64,000 nucleotides of DNA from Propioniciclava sp. MC1595. Lineage in GTDB: Bacteria; Actinomycetota; Actinomycetes; Propionibacteriales; Propionibacteriaceae. Location: contig NZ_CP071870.1 in NCBI RefSeq assembly GCF_017569205.1, forward strand, positions 558,001 through 622,000. The letters are read 5' to 3'. The notes under the pieces were generated by a model, which made no database searches, was not told the origin of the DNA, and saw only the letters and a list, made by a program, of their open reading frames with translations. Shown here one piece after another: positions 8,279 to 16,909 of the stretch (position 1 is its first letter; each line of letters opens with the position of its first letter). Both the position numbers and the translations under genes were made by a program.

Positions 8279-10087
8279 ATGGCTGAGCGTGTGATGTCGT
8301 TGGACGAATTGAACAGCGCCCTGCGAGACCTGCACGCCGATCTGCTGCGCGCAGAGGTCGCGTCGGCGGGGCTGATCGACGCCGTCCAGACGCAGCACCG
8401 GGAGAGCGCGCGCAACCTCATTCACTACGTGGCCGCGCGCCAGCACGATCTGCGCCCGCTGCAGGCGTCCTTGGCCGCCTACGGCCTGTCGAGCCTGGGT
8501 CGCATGGAGTCGATCGTCCGGCCTTGGATCGAGACCGTCATCGAAACCGTGGACGCCCTCGCCACCGGGCGCCCTCGCCACGGCATCTGGGGCGACCTCG
8601 ACGGCGGCACCCGTTTGCTGCTGCGCAATCGCGACGACGTGCTGGGCGCCGTGCACGGCCACGACGACCGCATCACCCACATCATGGTCACCATGCCGTC
8701 GGAGGCCGCCGACGACCCCGGGCTCGTCCAGCGCATGGGGGCCGCCGGCATGGACGTCGCCCGCATCAACTGCGCCCACGACGGCCCCGCCGAATGGGCC
8801 CGCATGATCGCGGCGGTGCGCGCCCTGCCCGGTGGCGTCCGCGTGGCGATGGACCTGGGCGGCCCCAAGGTCCGCACCGGTCCGCTCGAGCAGGGGCCGA
8901 AAGTGGTCAAGGTGCGTCCGCAGCGCAACGACCGAGGTGAGGTCGAGCGCCCCGTGCGCGTCTTGCTGGCTGGGCTTGTCGATGCCCCGTTGGCTGAGCC
9001 TGTCGAAGCCGTCATCCCCGTGACCTGGGCCGAGCCTGCCGCAGCCCGGGGCGTCCGGGTGGGGGACGAGCTGCGCCTGACCGACGCCCGCGGGCGCGCA
9101 CGTGAGCTGCGCGTGCTGACCGTCTCCGACGCGGGGGTGGTGGTGGGGTTCGACCGCACCACCTACTTCGAGACCGGCCTACAGATCGAAGGCCCGGACG
9201 CCGCGGCCACCGTCGGCGACCTGCCCGAGGTGCGGCAGCACCTGTTCGTGCGCGCGGGGGACGAACTGCGCCTGCAGCGCAGCCTCGAACCGCAGCCGGC
9301 GACGCAGGTCGGTCCGCACCGCATCGGGTGCACGCTGGAGGAGGTGTTCACCGACGCGCGGCCCGGCGAGCGCATCCTGTTCGACGACGGCAAGATCGCC
9401 GGGACCATCCGGGAGGTCACGCCCGACGAGCTCGTCGTCGACGTGGAGCGCGCCGGCGCGGGCATCAAACTGCGCGCTGAGAAGGGCATCAACCTCCCCG
9501 ACACGACGCTGCGGATCCCGGCGCTCACGGCGTCCGACCGGGCGAACCTGCCGTTCGTGGCCGCCCACGCCGACCTGGTGAACCTGTCGTTCGTGCAGTC
9601 GCCGGCCGACGTGGCCGACCTGATCGCCGAGCTCGAGGCCCTCGACGCCACCGGCATCGGCATCACCCTGAAGATCGAGACCGGCCCGGCGTTCGAGGCG
9701 CTGCCGCAGATGCTGCTGGAGGCCATGCGCTGGGGCGACGTCGGCGTCATGATCGCTCGCGGCGACCTCGCTGTCGAGCTCGGGTTCGAGCGGCTGGCCG
9801 AGGTGCAGGAGGAGATCCTGTGGCTGTGCGAGGCCGCGCACGTGCCGGTGATCTGGGCGACGCAGGTGCTCGACACCTTGGCGCGCACGGGCCTGCCGTC
9901 GCGGTCCGAGGTCACCGACGCCGCGATGGGACGCCGTGCCGAGGCGGTCATGCTGAACAAGGGGCCTTTCATCGTGGAGGCCATCGAGGCGCTGGAATCG
10001 ATCCTCGACCGCATGGGTGGGCACGTCGAGAAGAAGCGCTCGCTGCTACGGCCCCTGGCGTCCTTCGACCTGAAGGCCGACCGCTGA
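8279..10087 (+). CDS. Divergent, N-terminally extended pyruvate-kinase-like protein
   Basis: A 602-residue relative of pyruvate kinase. After a helical N-terminal extension of about 125 residues come the barrel motifs DVARINCAHD (usual A-R-x-N-x-S-H-G), AMDLGGPKVRTG, LFDDGKIAG, the Mg-binding region MIARGDLAVELGFE, and IWATQVLDTLARTGLPSRSE in place of the usual T-Q-M-L-x-S-M segment. The part between GPKVRTG and DDGKIAG is about 100 residues longer than in canonical enzymes. A repeat encoding L-A-E-P-V-E-A (8990-9010) matches the intergenic TTCGACAGGCTCAG element, so part of the insertion comes from repeats. Whether it makes pyruvate is uncertain. It overlaps the convergent TetR gene by 42 bases. 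Confidence 0.75.
   Translation: MAERVMSLDELNSALRDLHADLLRAEVASAGLIDAVQTQHRESARNLIHYVAARQHDLRPLQASLAAYGLSSLGRMESIVRPWIETVIETVDALATGRPRHGIWGDLDGGTRLLLRNRDDVLGAVHGHDDRITHIMVTMPSEAADDPGLVQRMGAAGMDVARINCAHDGPAEWARMIAAVRALPGGVRVAMDLGGPKVRTGPLEQGPKVVKVRPQRNDRGEVERPVRVLLAGLVDAPLAEPVEAVIPVTWAEPAAARGVRVGDELRLTDARGRARELRVLTVSDAGVVVGFDRTTYFETGLQIEGPDAAATVGDLPEVRQHLFVRAGDELRLQRSLEPQPATQVGPHRIGCTLEEVFTDARPGERILFDDGKIAGTIREVTPDELVVDVERAGAGIKLRAEKGINLPDTTLRIPALTASDRANLPFVAAHADLVNLSFVQSPADVADLIAELEALDATGIGITLKIETGPAFEALPQMLLEAMRWGDVGVMIARGDLAVELGFERLAEVQEEILWLCEAAHVPVIWATQVLDTLARTGLPSRSEVTDAAMGRRAEAVMLNKGPFIVEAIEALESILDRMGGHVEKKRSLLRPLASFDLKADR
8968..9010. repeat. Intragenic copy of the CTGAGCCTGTCGAAG repeat
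   Basis: TGGCTGAGCCTGTCGAAGCC at 8991-9010 equals an arm of the hairpin at 18221-18277. A degenerate copy (GGCTGGGCTTGTCGATGCC) sits just upstream at 8968-8986. Both are translated in frame within the pyruvate-kinase-like gene. Confidence 0.75.
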
Positions 10088-10717
10088 GAGGCGCTGCTCC
10101 AAGGCGTCGAGGATGAGGTCGAGCCCGATCACGAACTCGTCGGAGTGTGCGTAGTCGGGCCCGACCTGGGCCGCGATGAACGTGGCCAGGTGAGGGTAGT
10201 CGTCGGTGGGCAGTGCGAGGGCCTCCACGAACTCCTCGGCCGACTCGCCGGGCTCGAACGGCAGCGTCTGCTCGGTGAGGACGAAGCCGAACACGTAGGC
10301 GTCCAGCGCCGAGAACGCCGTGGCGGCCAGCGGGACCGGGAATCCCGCACCCAGCAGGCACCCCAGCACGGCGTCGTGGTTGCGCAGCGTGGCCGGGCCG
10401 GGGGAGCGGCGCGACTCGATGAGGCCCAGCCCCCACGGGTGGGCGGACAGGGTGGCACGGGCGTCCACCCAGCGCCGGGTCAGCGCTTCGCGCCACGGCA
10501 GGGACGGGTCGGGCAGGGGGATGCGGTCGAACACCCAATCGGCGAGCGCGTCGAGCAACGCCTCCTTGTCGGCCACGTGGTGGTACAGCGACATGGCCTC
10601 GACGCCGAGCTCGCGGGCCACCGTGCGCATGCTGACGCCGGTCAGGCCTGAGGCGTCGGCAACACGGGCGGCGGCGTCCACGATGCGTTCAGGGGAAAGT
10701 CCGGGTCGGGCCTGCAT
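10046..10717 (-). CDS. TetR-family repressor (TetR_C-type)
   Basis: A 223-residue transcriptional regulator. The N-terminal helix-turn-helix reads IVDAAARVADASGLTGVSMR, TVARELGVEAMSLYHHVADK, the classical TetR pattern with YHH at the recognition-helix end. The C-terminal part fits the tetracycline-repressor-type C domain. It has a strong AAGGAGG ribosome site. It diverges from the oxidoreductase gene at 10793, and two CTTAC-N4-GTAAG inverted repeats lie between them, so autoregulation and control of the oxidoreductase is the obvious reading. The ligand is unknown. Its 3' end overlaps the convergent pyruvate-kinase-like gene. Confidence 0.88.
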   Translation of the reverse strand: MQARPGLSPERIVDAAARVADASGLTGVSMRTVARELGVEAMSLYHHVADKEALLDALADWVFDRIPLPDPSLPWREALTRRWVDARATLSAHPWGLGLIESRRSPGPATLRNHDAVLGCLLGAGFPVPLAATAFSALDAYVFGFVLTEQTLPFEPGESAEEFVEALALPTDDYPHLATFIAAQVGPDYAHSDEFVIGLDLILDALEQRLSAVGLQVEGRQGP

Positions 10718-10734
10718 GCGTCCTCCTTGCGTGA

Positions 10735-10783
10735 CTTACGGTCGTAAGGTTAGCATCGCACCATGACGACTTACACCCGTAAG
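10735..10783. promoter_or_regulatory. Pair of TetR operators in a divergent promoter
   Basis: CTTACGGTCGTAAG (10735-10748, a perfect palindrome around GT/GC) and CTTACACCCGTAAG (10770-10783, the same arms) are 35 bp apart. The second one overlaps a possible early ATG at 10763, which argues that translation of the oxidoreductase really starts at 10793. Confidence 0.85.
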
Positions 10784-10792
10784 GTAAGCGCG

Positions 10793-11740
10793 ATGCGGGC
10801 CGCGGTGCACGACACCTTCGGCGGCCCCGAGGTGCTGCGCATCGAGGACCGCCCGATCCCGACGCCCAGCCCCAGGGAGGTGCTCGTGCGCGTCGTCGCC
10901 GCCAGCGTGAACTCGGCCGACTCCCGCATCCGCGGGCGCCGGTTCCCCCGGGGGTTCGGCGGGGTGGCGCCGCTCATGTTCGGGGTGCGGCTGCCGCGCA
11001 TCCCAGTGTTGGGCGGGAGCTTCTCGGGGGTGGTCGAGGCCGTCGGCGCGGACGTCACCGGCGTCGCTCCCGGTAACGTCGTGGCCGGCACCACCGGCAT
11101 GGCGATGGGGGCGCACGCCGAGTTCGTGGCCGTGCGCGCCGACCGCGTCGTGTCGGTGCCCGAGGGTGTGAGCCACGACGACGCCGCGGGCGTCATCTTC
11201 GGTGGCCTGACCGCGCTGTGGTTTCTCCGCGACCGGGCGGAGGTGCAGCTGGGGCGCAGTGTCCTGGTCGTGGGGGCGTCCGGGGCGGTGGGCACGATGG
11301 CGGTGCAACTGGCGAGGCTGGCGGGGGCGTCCGTCACGGGGGTCTGCTCGGCGGCCAACGCCGACCTGGTGCGCTCGCTCGGCGCTGAGCGCGTCATCGA
11401 CCACCGGGCCGTCGACGTCACGACGCTGCCCGACCGGTTCGATGTGGTGCTGGACGCCGTGGGGGTCCTCGACCGTCATACCGGGCGCCGGCTGCTCACC
11501 CCCGACGGGGTGCTGCTGTTGGCGGTGGCCAGCTTGGCTGACACCGTGCTGGCCCGCGGCAATGTCAAGGCCGGCAGTGGCCCCGAGCGTGCCTCCGACC
11601 TCGCTCACCTGCTCGATCTCGTCGCGAAGGGGGAGGTGCGGGTCGTCCTCGACGATGTCCTGCCCCTCGACCGCATCGCCGAAGCCCACGCCCGCGTCGA
11701 CTCCGGCCGCAAGGTCGGCAGCCTGATCGTCAGGCCGTGA
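10793..11740 (+). CDS. Zinc-free medium-chain oxidoreductase (quinone oxidoreductase-like)
   Basis: A 315-residue MDR-family protein. The GroES-like domain comes first (AAVHDTFGGPEVLRIEDRPI, VAASVNSADSRIRGR), then the nucleotide-binding VVGASGAVGTMAVQLA motif (G-A-x-G-x-V-G, NADPH type). The zinc ligands of alcohol dehydrogenases are absent, as in QOR-type quinone or enone reductases. I prefer the ATG at 10793 because a TetR operator (10770-10783) covers the region after the upstream ATG at 10763 and because AAGGTAAG precedes 10793. It is probably induced when the divergent TetR protein binds its ligand. The membrane protein gene follows with one base between. Confidence 0.85.
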   Translation: MRAAVHDTFGGPEVLRIEDRPIPTPSPREVLVRVVAASVNSADSRIRGRRFPRGFGGVAPLMFGVRLPRIPVLGGSFSGVVEAVGADVTGVAPGNVVAGTTGMAMGAHAEFVAVRADRVVSVPEGVSHDDAAGVIFGGLTALWFLRDRAEVQLGRSVLVVGASGAVGTMAVQLARLAGASVTGVCSAANADLVRSLGAERVIDHRAVDVTTLPDRFDVVLDAVGVLDRHTGRRLLTPDGVLLLAVASLADTVLARGNVKAGSGPERASDLAHLLDLVAKGEVRVVLDDVLPLDRIAEAHARVDSGRKVGSLIVRP

Positions 11741-11741
11741 C

Positions 11742-12110
11742 GTGGACGCCCTACGCATCATCCTCGCGTTCGGCTGGGCCGCGCTGATGTTCGTCTACCT
11801 GCTCGGCGACGTGCTGCGGATCTTCGCCGGCCATTACCGGCCCGGCCGGATCGAGGGGCAGCCCACCCAGCCCTGGATGTGGCTGGTGGCGGCCGCCTTC
11901 ATGATCATCCCTATCGCGATGATGCTGCTGTCGCTGCTGCTGCCCGCGACCGTGCTGTTGTGGACGACGCTCCTGGCGTGCGTCGGACTCGTGGTGTTCA
12001 ACGCGATCGCGCTGCCGTACGAGGGCCTGTACGACAACGTGCTGATCGTGGTCGGGTGGGTGTTGAACGGTTTTCTCGCCTGGCAGGCCTGGGTGGGGCT
12101 GGCGCACTGA
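11742..12110 (+). CDS. Four-helix membrane protein (DUF6326-like)
   Basis: A 122-residue protein with four hydrophobic segments (about residues 4-24, 45-67, 70-90, 98-118) and short polar loops. A GTG start one base after the oxidoreductase stop suggests translational coupling in the same TetR-controlled unit. The pattern resembles small DUF6326-type membrane proteins, but I am not sure of the family. The role is unknown. Confidence 0.65.
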   Translation: MDALRIILAFGWAALMFVYLLGDVLRIFAGHYRPGRIEGQPTQPWMWLVAAAFMIIPIAMMLLSLLLPATVLLWTTLLACVGLVVFNAIALPYEGLYDNVLIVVGWVLNGFLAWQAWVGLAH

Positions 12111-12136
12111 CCCGGGCTTGCGCGATCGCGATGGGG

Positions 12137-12322
12137 TCAGGGCCCCACGGGGTAGTGGCTGGTGATCGCGACGCGGTTCCAAGCGTTCATGACGACCGCG
12201 AGCCACGCGACGGCCGAGGCCTGCTCGGCGGTGAGGGCATCGGCCGGAGCGCTGTGAGCGGCGGGGGAGTGGATCTGGGTGACCTGTTCGGCCAACGCCA
12301 GTGCGGCTCGCTGGCCGACCCC
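12137..12322 (-). pseudogene. 3' remnant of a carboxymuconolactone decarboxylase (AhpD-like) gene
   Basis: The minus strand encodes RAALALAEQVTQI near its upstream end and then LTAEQASAVAWLAVVMNAWN followed by RVAITSHYPVG and a stop. This is the typical C-terminus of the CMD/AhpD family (A-L-A-L-A-E-x-V-T, then I-N-A-W-N-R-x-A). The N-terminal part with the C-x-x-C-H redox site is missing. Upstream the frame loses similarity at once. It marks the left side of a decayed patch. Confidence 0.65.
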
Positions 12323-12415
12323 GCAAAGGGGACCGCCCGTTGGGGTGCCATGGCACGCATTCGGGCGGTCCCCATTTGGCCGGCTCAGCCTCGACTGCCG
12401 GGTTAGGCTCTCGAC

Positions 12416-13251
12416 ATGACCACCGGTAGCGGGGCCAGCGTCAAACGCATGCGCCTGCGGTACGACGGAGCTTGCGCCGGCTGCGGTGTCGCGCTCGCGG
12501 CGGGGGTGCAGGCCATCTGGGACCGGGATGCCAAGGTTGTGCGCTGCTTGGGCTGCCACAGCGCTCCGACGGCTGCCCCTGAGCGGGTGGAACTGGGCTA
12601 CGTGGAGGGTGAGGCAGGGGCGTCCGCGGCGCGCGAGTTCGAGCGTCGGCACCAGGCAAGACACGACCGCGTGACGTCGGCCCACCCCCGCCTGGGGAAA
12701 GTCTTGTTGGCGGTCTTCGATGACCCTCAGAGCACCAAGGCCTGGGCGCAGGGAGCGTCCGGCGAGCAGTCGGTGGGGGAGTCGTTGCGTCAGGTGGCGG
12801 GCGAGGATGTGCGGGTCCTCAACGACCGCCGTATCCCAAGGAGCCGGGCCAACATCGACCACATCGCCATCAGCCGGTTGGGCGTATTCGTCATCGATGC
12901 GAAGCGGTACCGCAACCAGCGGCCCACGTTGCGCGTCGAGGGTGGCCTCTTCAGTCCTCGGCGAGAGCTCCTCCTGGTTGGGGGACGTAATCGGTCGCCG
13001 CTGGTCGATGGGGTCCACAAGCAGGCCAGCTGGTCCGCGACGCACTGGCACCACACCCAGACGTCCAAGTCCGCGGGGTGTTGTGCTTCTTGGACGCCGA
13101 CTGGCCCCTCCTGGGCGGCACCTTTTCGGTGCAAGACGTTGACGTCGTCCATCCGCGAAAGTTGCGCGAAACCCTGAGGCAACCGGGTCCTCTCGCAGCC
13201 GAACGCATTGCCGGACTGCAGTGGGACCTGCACGAAGCGTTTCCCCGCTAG
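12416..13251 (+). pseudogene. NERD-domain protein, frameshifted
   Basis: The first 200 residues carry a Cys-rich N-terminus (CAGC, later CLGC; zinc-ribbon-like) and then a NERD (nuclease-related) domain: GASGEQSVGESL, VLNDRRIPRSRANIDHIAIS, VFVIDAKRY. After residue ~203 (codon at 13025-13030) the frame degenerates. The next forward frame resumes family sequence (LVRDALAPHPDVQVRGVLCF, then ADWPLL) and runs to the stop at 13249-13251. One missing base between 13028 and 13032 would repair it. The catalytic core lies before the break. TAGGCT at 12404-12409 suggests a leaderless transcript. It could be a real pseudogene or a sequencing error. Confidence 0.78.
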
Positions 13252-13291
13252 CCAGACAGGGGCGCTCGGGTGGCGCACTAGAGTTCCTCGC

Positions 13292-13453
13292 ATGGGGAGC
13301 GCCGCCAGCCGCCTGCGCACCGCCTTGGAGTTGTTCGAGGTGGGCGAGCAGATGATGCGCGCTCGGCTGGCGCGGGAAAACCCGGAGTGGGATGAATCCC
13401 AGATCGACGTCGCGATCCACCGCTGGCTTCGCGACCGTCCGGGCGCCCGGGCT
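13292..13453 (+). pseudogene. Rv0078B-like small antitoxin gene, cut by the IS remnant
   Basis: The peptide starts MGSAASRLRTALELFEVGEQ and runs to about RWLRDRPGAR. It resembles the N-terminal 50 or so residues of small actinobacterial proteins annotated as Rv0078B-related antitoxins. Family similarity ends near 13450, where the transposase remnant begins on the other strand. The frame stays open to 14044 only because it runs antisense through the transposase. TAGAGT at 13279-13284 could be a leaderless-type -10 box. Any toxin partner is lost. Confidence 0.55.
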
Positions 13454-14490
13454 GCTCGCTTGGCCGAGTATTGCCACACGGCTCGCCACGCCGTGGGATG
13501 CACCGCGGGGTCCCACACCGGCTCGGCGCGTGTCTTCACGCGGTTGGGGTCGGGGGCGGTGGAGCGCATCGTGATCGTGTCGATGACCTGGCCGTCGGTG
13601 AACGCAGTGCCGTGCCAGCGGAAGTGCTTGGCCAGGTCGTGCGGGGCCTTGACGACGCGGGACCCGACGATGAACCGCAACCCGGCCTCGTCGATCGCCT
13701 TCAGGTTTGCCGCCGACAACATGCCGGCGTCGGCGACGACCACCATGTCGGCCACACCGTGCCGCTGCTGGAACGCCTTGATGACCGGGATGATCGTGTG
13801 CGTTTCGGCCTTGTTGCCCTCGAAGCAGGCAATCTCCAACGGGTGGCCCGTGCGGTCCACCAGGAGACCGACCACAATCTGTGGGTCGACCCGACGTTCC
13901 TTGCTGAACCCGACCTTGCGGAGGTCGTCTTCGGTGTCGGTCTCGAAGTACAACGTCGTGACGTCGTATAACAGCAGGGACACATCCCCGCCCTGTTCGG
14001 ACCACACATGCTGGAAACACGCCTGCGCGATCTTGTCGCGATAGCCCTTGTCAGCACAGCGTTTCAGGCAGCGTTTCACCGTGGACAGGTGCACCGGCAC
14101 CAGCCCGAGCTCCGCGATGACCCGCAAGCTGTCCAGCTTCGACGTGGGCTCCACCAGACGCGCTAGCACCAGCTGGAAGAACGCCTCATCCTCGATGGCG
14201 TCGAACCCGAGTCGTCCCCACGAGTCACGGACCACGTCGACCAATAGTTGGGAGCGTTTCCCCTCGATGACCGCCACCCCCGGCCGCACCCCCCGCTCGC
14301 CGGGCAACTCCAGCGCCGGCTGGTTCGCGTGCAGCTTGTCGTGGCCGACCCGCATCAACGCCGCCAACTCGGCCTCATCATGGGCGGACCCGAGGTGCTC
14401 CAGGATCGTGCGGACCCCATGGCGCTTCTCGACGATTTGCACCGCAGTGGCCCCCGAAGCGGTCTTCACCTTCCGCAGGAACGGGCTCAC
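13454..14490 (-). pseudogene. IS1634-type transposase, C-terminally truncated
   Basis: About 345 residues of a DDE transposase of the IS1634 (IS4-like) family. It starts at a GTG (14490), with the first catalytic Asp region LLYDVTTLYFE, GFSKERRVDPQIVVGLLVD, and the second Asp in VVVADAGMLS. Similarity ends at about PTAWRAVWQYSAKRA; the C-terminal part with the catalytic Glu is gone. Full-length relatives are about 550 residues. The frame continues past the break into unrelated sequence antisense to the antitoxin-like and NERD genes. It cannot move by itself. I could not find inverted repeats. Confidence 0.85.
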
Positions 14491-14720
14491 CGGGCGATCC
14501 TACCGGGCCTTTAGTGCCCCGAACCCGACGCCCAAATGCGACTGACTAGCCGCGATACATGGCCGAAACCCGAAATCCGCTGCAGAGGTCCAACTCAGGT
14601 CCGACGAGACCGCACCGTTCACAGTTACGTGGTCCCTGCAACGATTGCGGATCCATAGGCCTGCTTCGGCCCCGTTCGCGACCGAAGCAGCTCGAATGTT
14701 GCGGCTGCTGTTGCGCCCAG
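14491..14720. terminator. Gap after dnaB with a stem-loop
   Basis: No gene is seen. CTGCTTCGG (14661-14669) and CCGAAGCAG (14682-14690) form a perfect 9-bp stem about 30 bases past the dnaB stop, a plausible terminator without a U-tract. The rest lies next to the IS remnant and may hold its lost end. Confidence 0.5.
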
Positions 14721-16820
14721 CTATCGCTGCATGTCCACGAAACGACTCAGGGCGCCCTGGAAGGCCACAGGCAGGGTGTCCGTTGCGCCGTTACGGTGCT
14801 TGGCGACGATGAAGTCGGCCTCACCCTGGCGGGGGGACTGCTTGTCGTAGGCATCCTCGCGGTGAAGCAGGATCACCATGTCGGCATCCTGCTCGAGGGA
14901 GTTGTGTACCGAGATGCCGTCGGCGACGAAGTTGTGGGTGTCGAGGACGGTGGCGTCGAACACCTCTTCTTCGCCCAAGTAGTCGATAGACGCGATGACA
15001 TGCCAGCGGATGTCCTTCGCTCCGTCTGCCGGTGCTCCGAACGGAGACGCATCCAAGACGAATCTCGATCCGTAGTCTCCGCCTTGAACGTCCGCCACGG
15101 CACCCAGACGCAGCCAGAGGCGCGCCAGGTCGTCGGCGAGCCTGCGGTGCCGGGTCTGGAACAAGGGGCCGGTTGTGCCTGCCGCGAGGAAGTTGAGGAA
15201 AAGCGCCAGTTGATCATTGGGAAGCGATGGCACCCAGTCTGGCAAGTCTGCTCCTCCTTCAACCGCCTTGGCGGCATCTCGGACGTCCGCATGGGGTCTG
15301 GGCTCGGGGTTCAAGGGCTCGGGCACGAAGCGGGGGACCGCCAACTCGGTACCCGCAGCCAGCTCGCCCAAAGGCATCCAGCCGTCCCGAGTCAGGAAGG
15401 GGTGGTTCGCGGACGCCTTGACCTCGCGTCCGGAGGTCAATCGCAGGCGGTAGACCTTCTTGACTCCTGAGCTGAACACGTGGGTCATGGGGCGGGCGAC
15501 CATGCGGCCGTCGGCGTCCAACGACCACACGGGGACGTTGCGCTCACCCGATGCCAACAGTTCGCCCATGGTGACCTCGGCACCGGTGTCGGCACGCAAC
15601 ACGCGGGTGTCGGCGGTGAGGCAGCCCGATTCACGCAGGTCCGACAGCATGGGCTTCTTGTCCTGACGCGCCTCGGGGCCACGGTTGAGCTGCGACAGCG
15701 CGACGACGGGAACCTCGAGCTCCTTGGCCAGCAGTTTGATCTGGCGCGAGAACTCTGACACCTCGAGTTGGCGGGACTCCACCTTCTTGCCCGAGGTCAT
15801 CAGCTGCATGTAGTCGATGATGATCAGCTTCAGGTCGTTGCGCTGCTTGAGGCGGCGCGACTTCGCGCGGATCTCCATCATCGTCAGGTTGGGGGAGTCG
15901 TCGATGAACAGTGGCGCCCGCGACACCTGGGCGGTCTTGTTCGAGATGCGCTGCCAGTACTCCTCGGTCATGTCGCCCTTGCGGATCGCGTTCAGCGGCA
16001 CGCCCGACTCGGCGGACATGAGGCGCATCACGATCTCGGACTTCGTCATCTCGAGGCTGTAGAAGACCGAGCACAGGCCGTGTCGGATGGCGGCCGAGCG
16101 GGCGAAGTCGAGCCCCAGCGTCGACTTACCCATACCGGGACGCGCCGCGATGATGATCATCTGGCCCGGGTGCAGGCCGTTGGTCAGGTGGTCCAGGTCG
16201 ATGAACCCGGTCGGGACGCCGGCCATCTGCCCGTGCTGGGTGAGGGCCTCGATCTCGTCGAGGGTGAGCTCCACCAGCTCCGACAGCGGCTGGTAGTCCT
16301 CCTTGGTGCGGTTCTCGGCGACCTCGTAGATCGTCTGCTGGGCCCGGTCGACGATGCTCGTGACGTCGCCCTCGGCCTGGTAGCCCATCTGCGAGATCTT
16401 CATCGACGCGTCGACGAGCCGGCGCAGCACGGCCTTGTCGCGCACGATCTCGGCGTAGTAGGTGGCGTTCGCGGTCACCGACACCGAGCTCAGTAGCTCG
16501 TGCAGGTAGATGTGGCCGCCCACCTGCTGGAGCTGGCCCTTCTTGCCGAGGTGGTCGGCCACGGTGATGGCGTCGATGGGCTCGCCCGAGCCGTACAGGT
16601 CCATGACCGCGTCGTAGATGTACTCGTGCGCGGGGCGGTAGAAGTCACGCCCCTTGAGCACCTCGGTGACCTCGCCGATCGCATCCTTGCTCAGCAGCAT
16701 CGCGCCCAGCACCGACTGCTCGGCGGCCAGGTCCTGCGGCGGCGTCCGGTCGGCATACCCGTTGCCGCGCTCGAACGGGACGACATTGTCTGACCAATCG
16801 CCTCGCTGGTCGGTCGTCAT
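14721..16820 (-). CDS. dnaB: Replicative DNA helicase DnaB with an in-frame intein
   Basis: The 699-residue precursor becomes a 458-residue helicase after splicing. The N-terminal domain (about residues 25-130) is followed by the RecA-like domain with Walker A RPGMGKST (227-234), the LIIIDYMQLM Walker B strand and LSDLRESG. There an intein starts at Cys400 and ends at Asn640; the extein resumes with Ser641 (SLEQDADMVILLHRE). I chose the ATG at 16820: GAAGGAG lies 8-9 bases upstream and the family starts near here; an upstream ATG at 16922 overlaps the promoter. A TTGAGA-N17-TAACGT promoter and TGTGGA boxes lie upstream. Its product unwinds DNA at the replication fork. Confidence 0.93.
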   Translation of the reverse strand: MTTDQRGDWSDNVVPFERGNGYADRTPPQDLAAEQSVLGAMLLSKDAIGEVTEVLKGRDFYRPAHEYIYDAVMDLYGSGEPIDAITVADHLGKKGQLQQVGGHIYLHELLSSVSVTANATYYAEIVRDKAVLRRLVDASMKISQMGYQAEGDVTSIVDRAQQTIYEVAENRTKEDYQPLSELVELTLDEIEALTQHGQMAGVPTGFIDLDHLTNGLHPGQMIIIAARPGMGKSTLGLDFARSAAIRHGLCSVFYSLEMTKSEIVMRLMSAESGVPLNAIRKGDMTEEYWQRISNKTAQVSRAPLFIDDSPNLTMMEIRAKSRRLKQRNDLKLIIIDYMQLMTSGKKVESRQLEVSEFSRQIKLLAKELEVPVVALSQLNRGPEARQDKKPMLSDLRESGCLTADTRVLRADTGAEVTMGELLASGERNVPVWSLDADGRMVARPMTHVFSSGVKKVYRLRLTSGREVKASANHPFLTRDGWMPLGELAAGTELAVPRFVPEPLNPEPRPHADVRDAAKAVEGGADLPDWVPSLPNDQLALFLNFLAAGTTGPLFQTRHRRLADDLARLWLRLGAVADVQGGDYGSRFVLDASPFGAPADGAKDIRWHVIASIDYLGEEEVFDATVLDTHNFVADGISVHNSLEQDADMVILLHREDAYDKQSPRQGEADFIVAKHRNGATDTLPVAFQGALSRFVDMQR
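14901..15623 (-). other. DnaB intein (241 residues, degenerate LAGLIDADG endonuclease)
   Basis: Protein-splicing element inserted in RESG/SLEQD, the same helicase site used by the Synechocystis DnaB intein. Splicing residues are all visible: Cys1 (CLTADTRVLRAD), block B ASANHPF with its His, block F VFDATVLDTHNFVADG, the penultimate His and terminal Asn, then Ser+1. The middle holds PNDQLALFLNFLAAGTT and RRLADDLARLWLRLGAV, which look like decayed LAGLIDADG endonuclease helices; the acidic catalytic residue is lost (AAGTT where ATDG is usual). Codon use is less GC-rich than in the flanking extein, a sign of separate ancestry. It is expected to splice but not to home. Confidence 0.92.
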
Positions 16821-16909
16821 CGCCTCGCGCTCCTTCTCTGCATGCCACCACCCCAGCAGCCGGGTCTGACAGTCTTCGATTCGCGCCGTCTCCGTAGGGG
16901 GTTCTCGTG

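Noticed and set aside
13208-14044. A 278-residue plus-strand protein
   Set aside because: It is a chimera: its start matches an antitoxin-like gene, and the rest is antisense to the transposase remnant.
12416-14490. An anti-phage defence island
   Set aside because: The NERD gene, antitoxin-like gene and IS are all broken and no intact defence gene is present.
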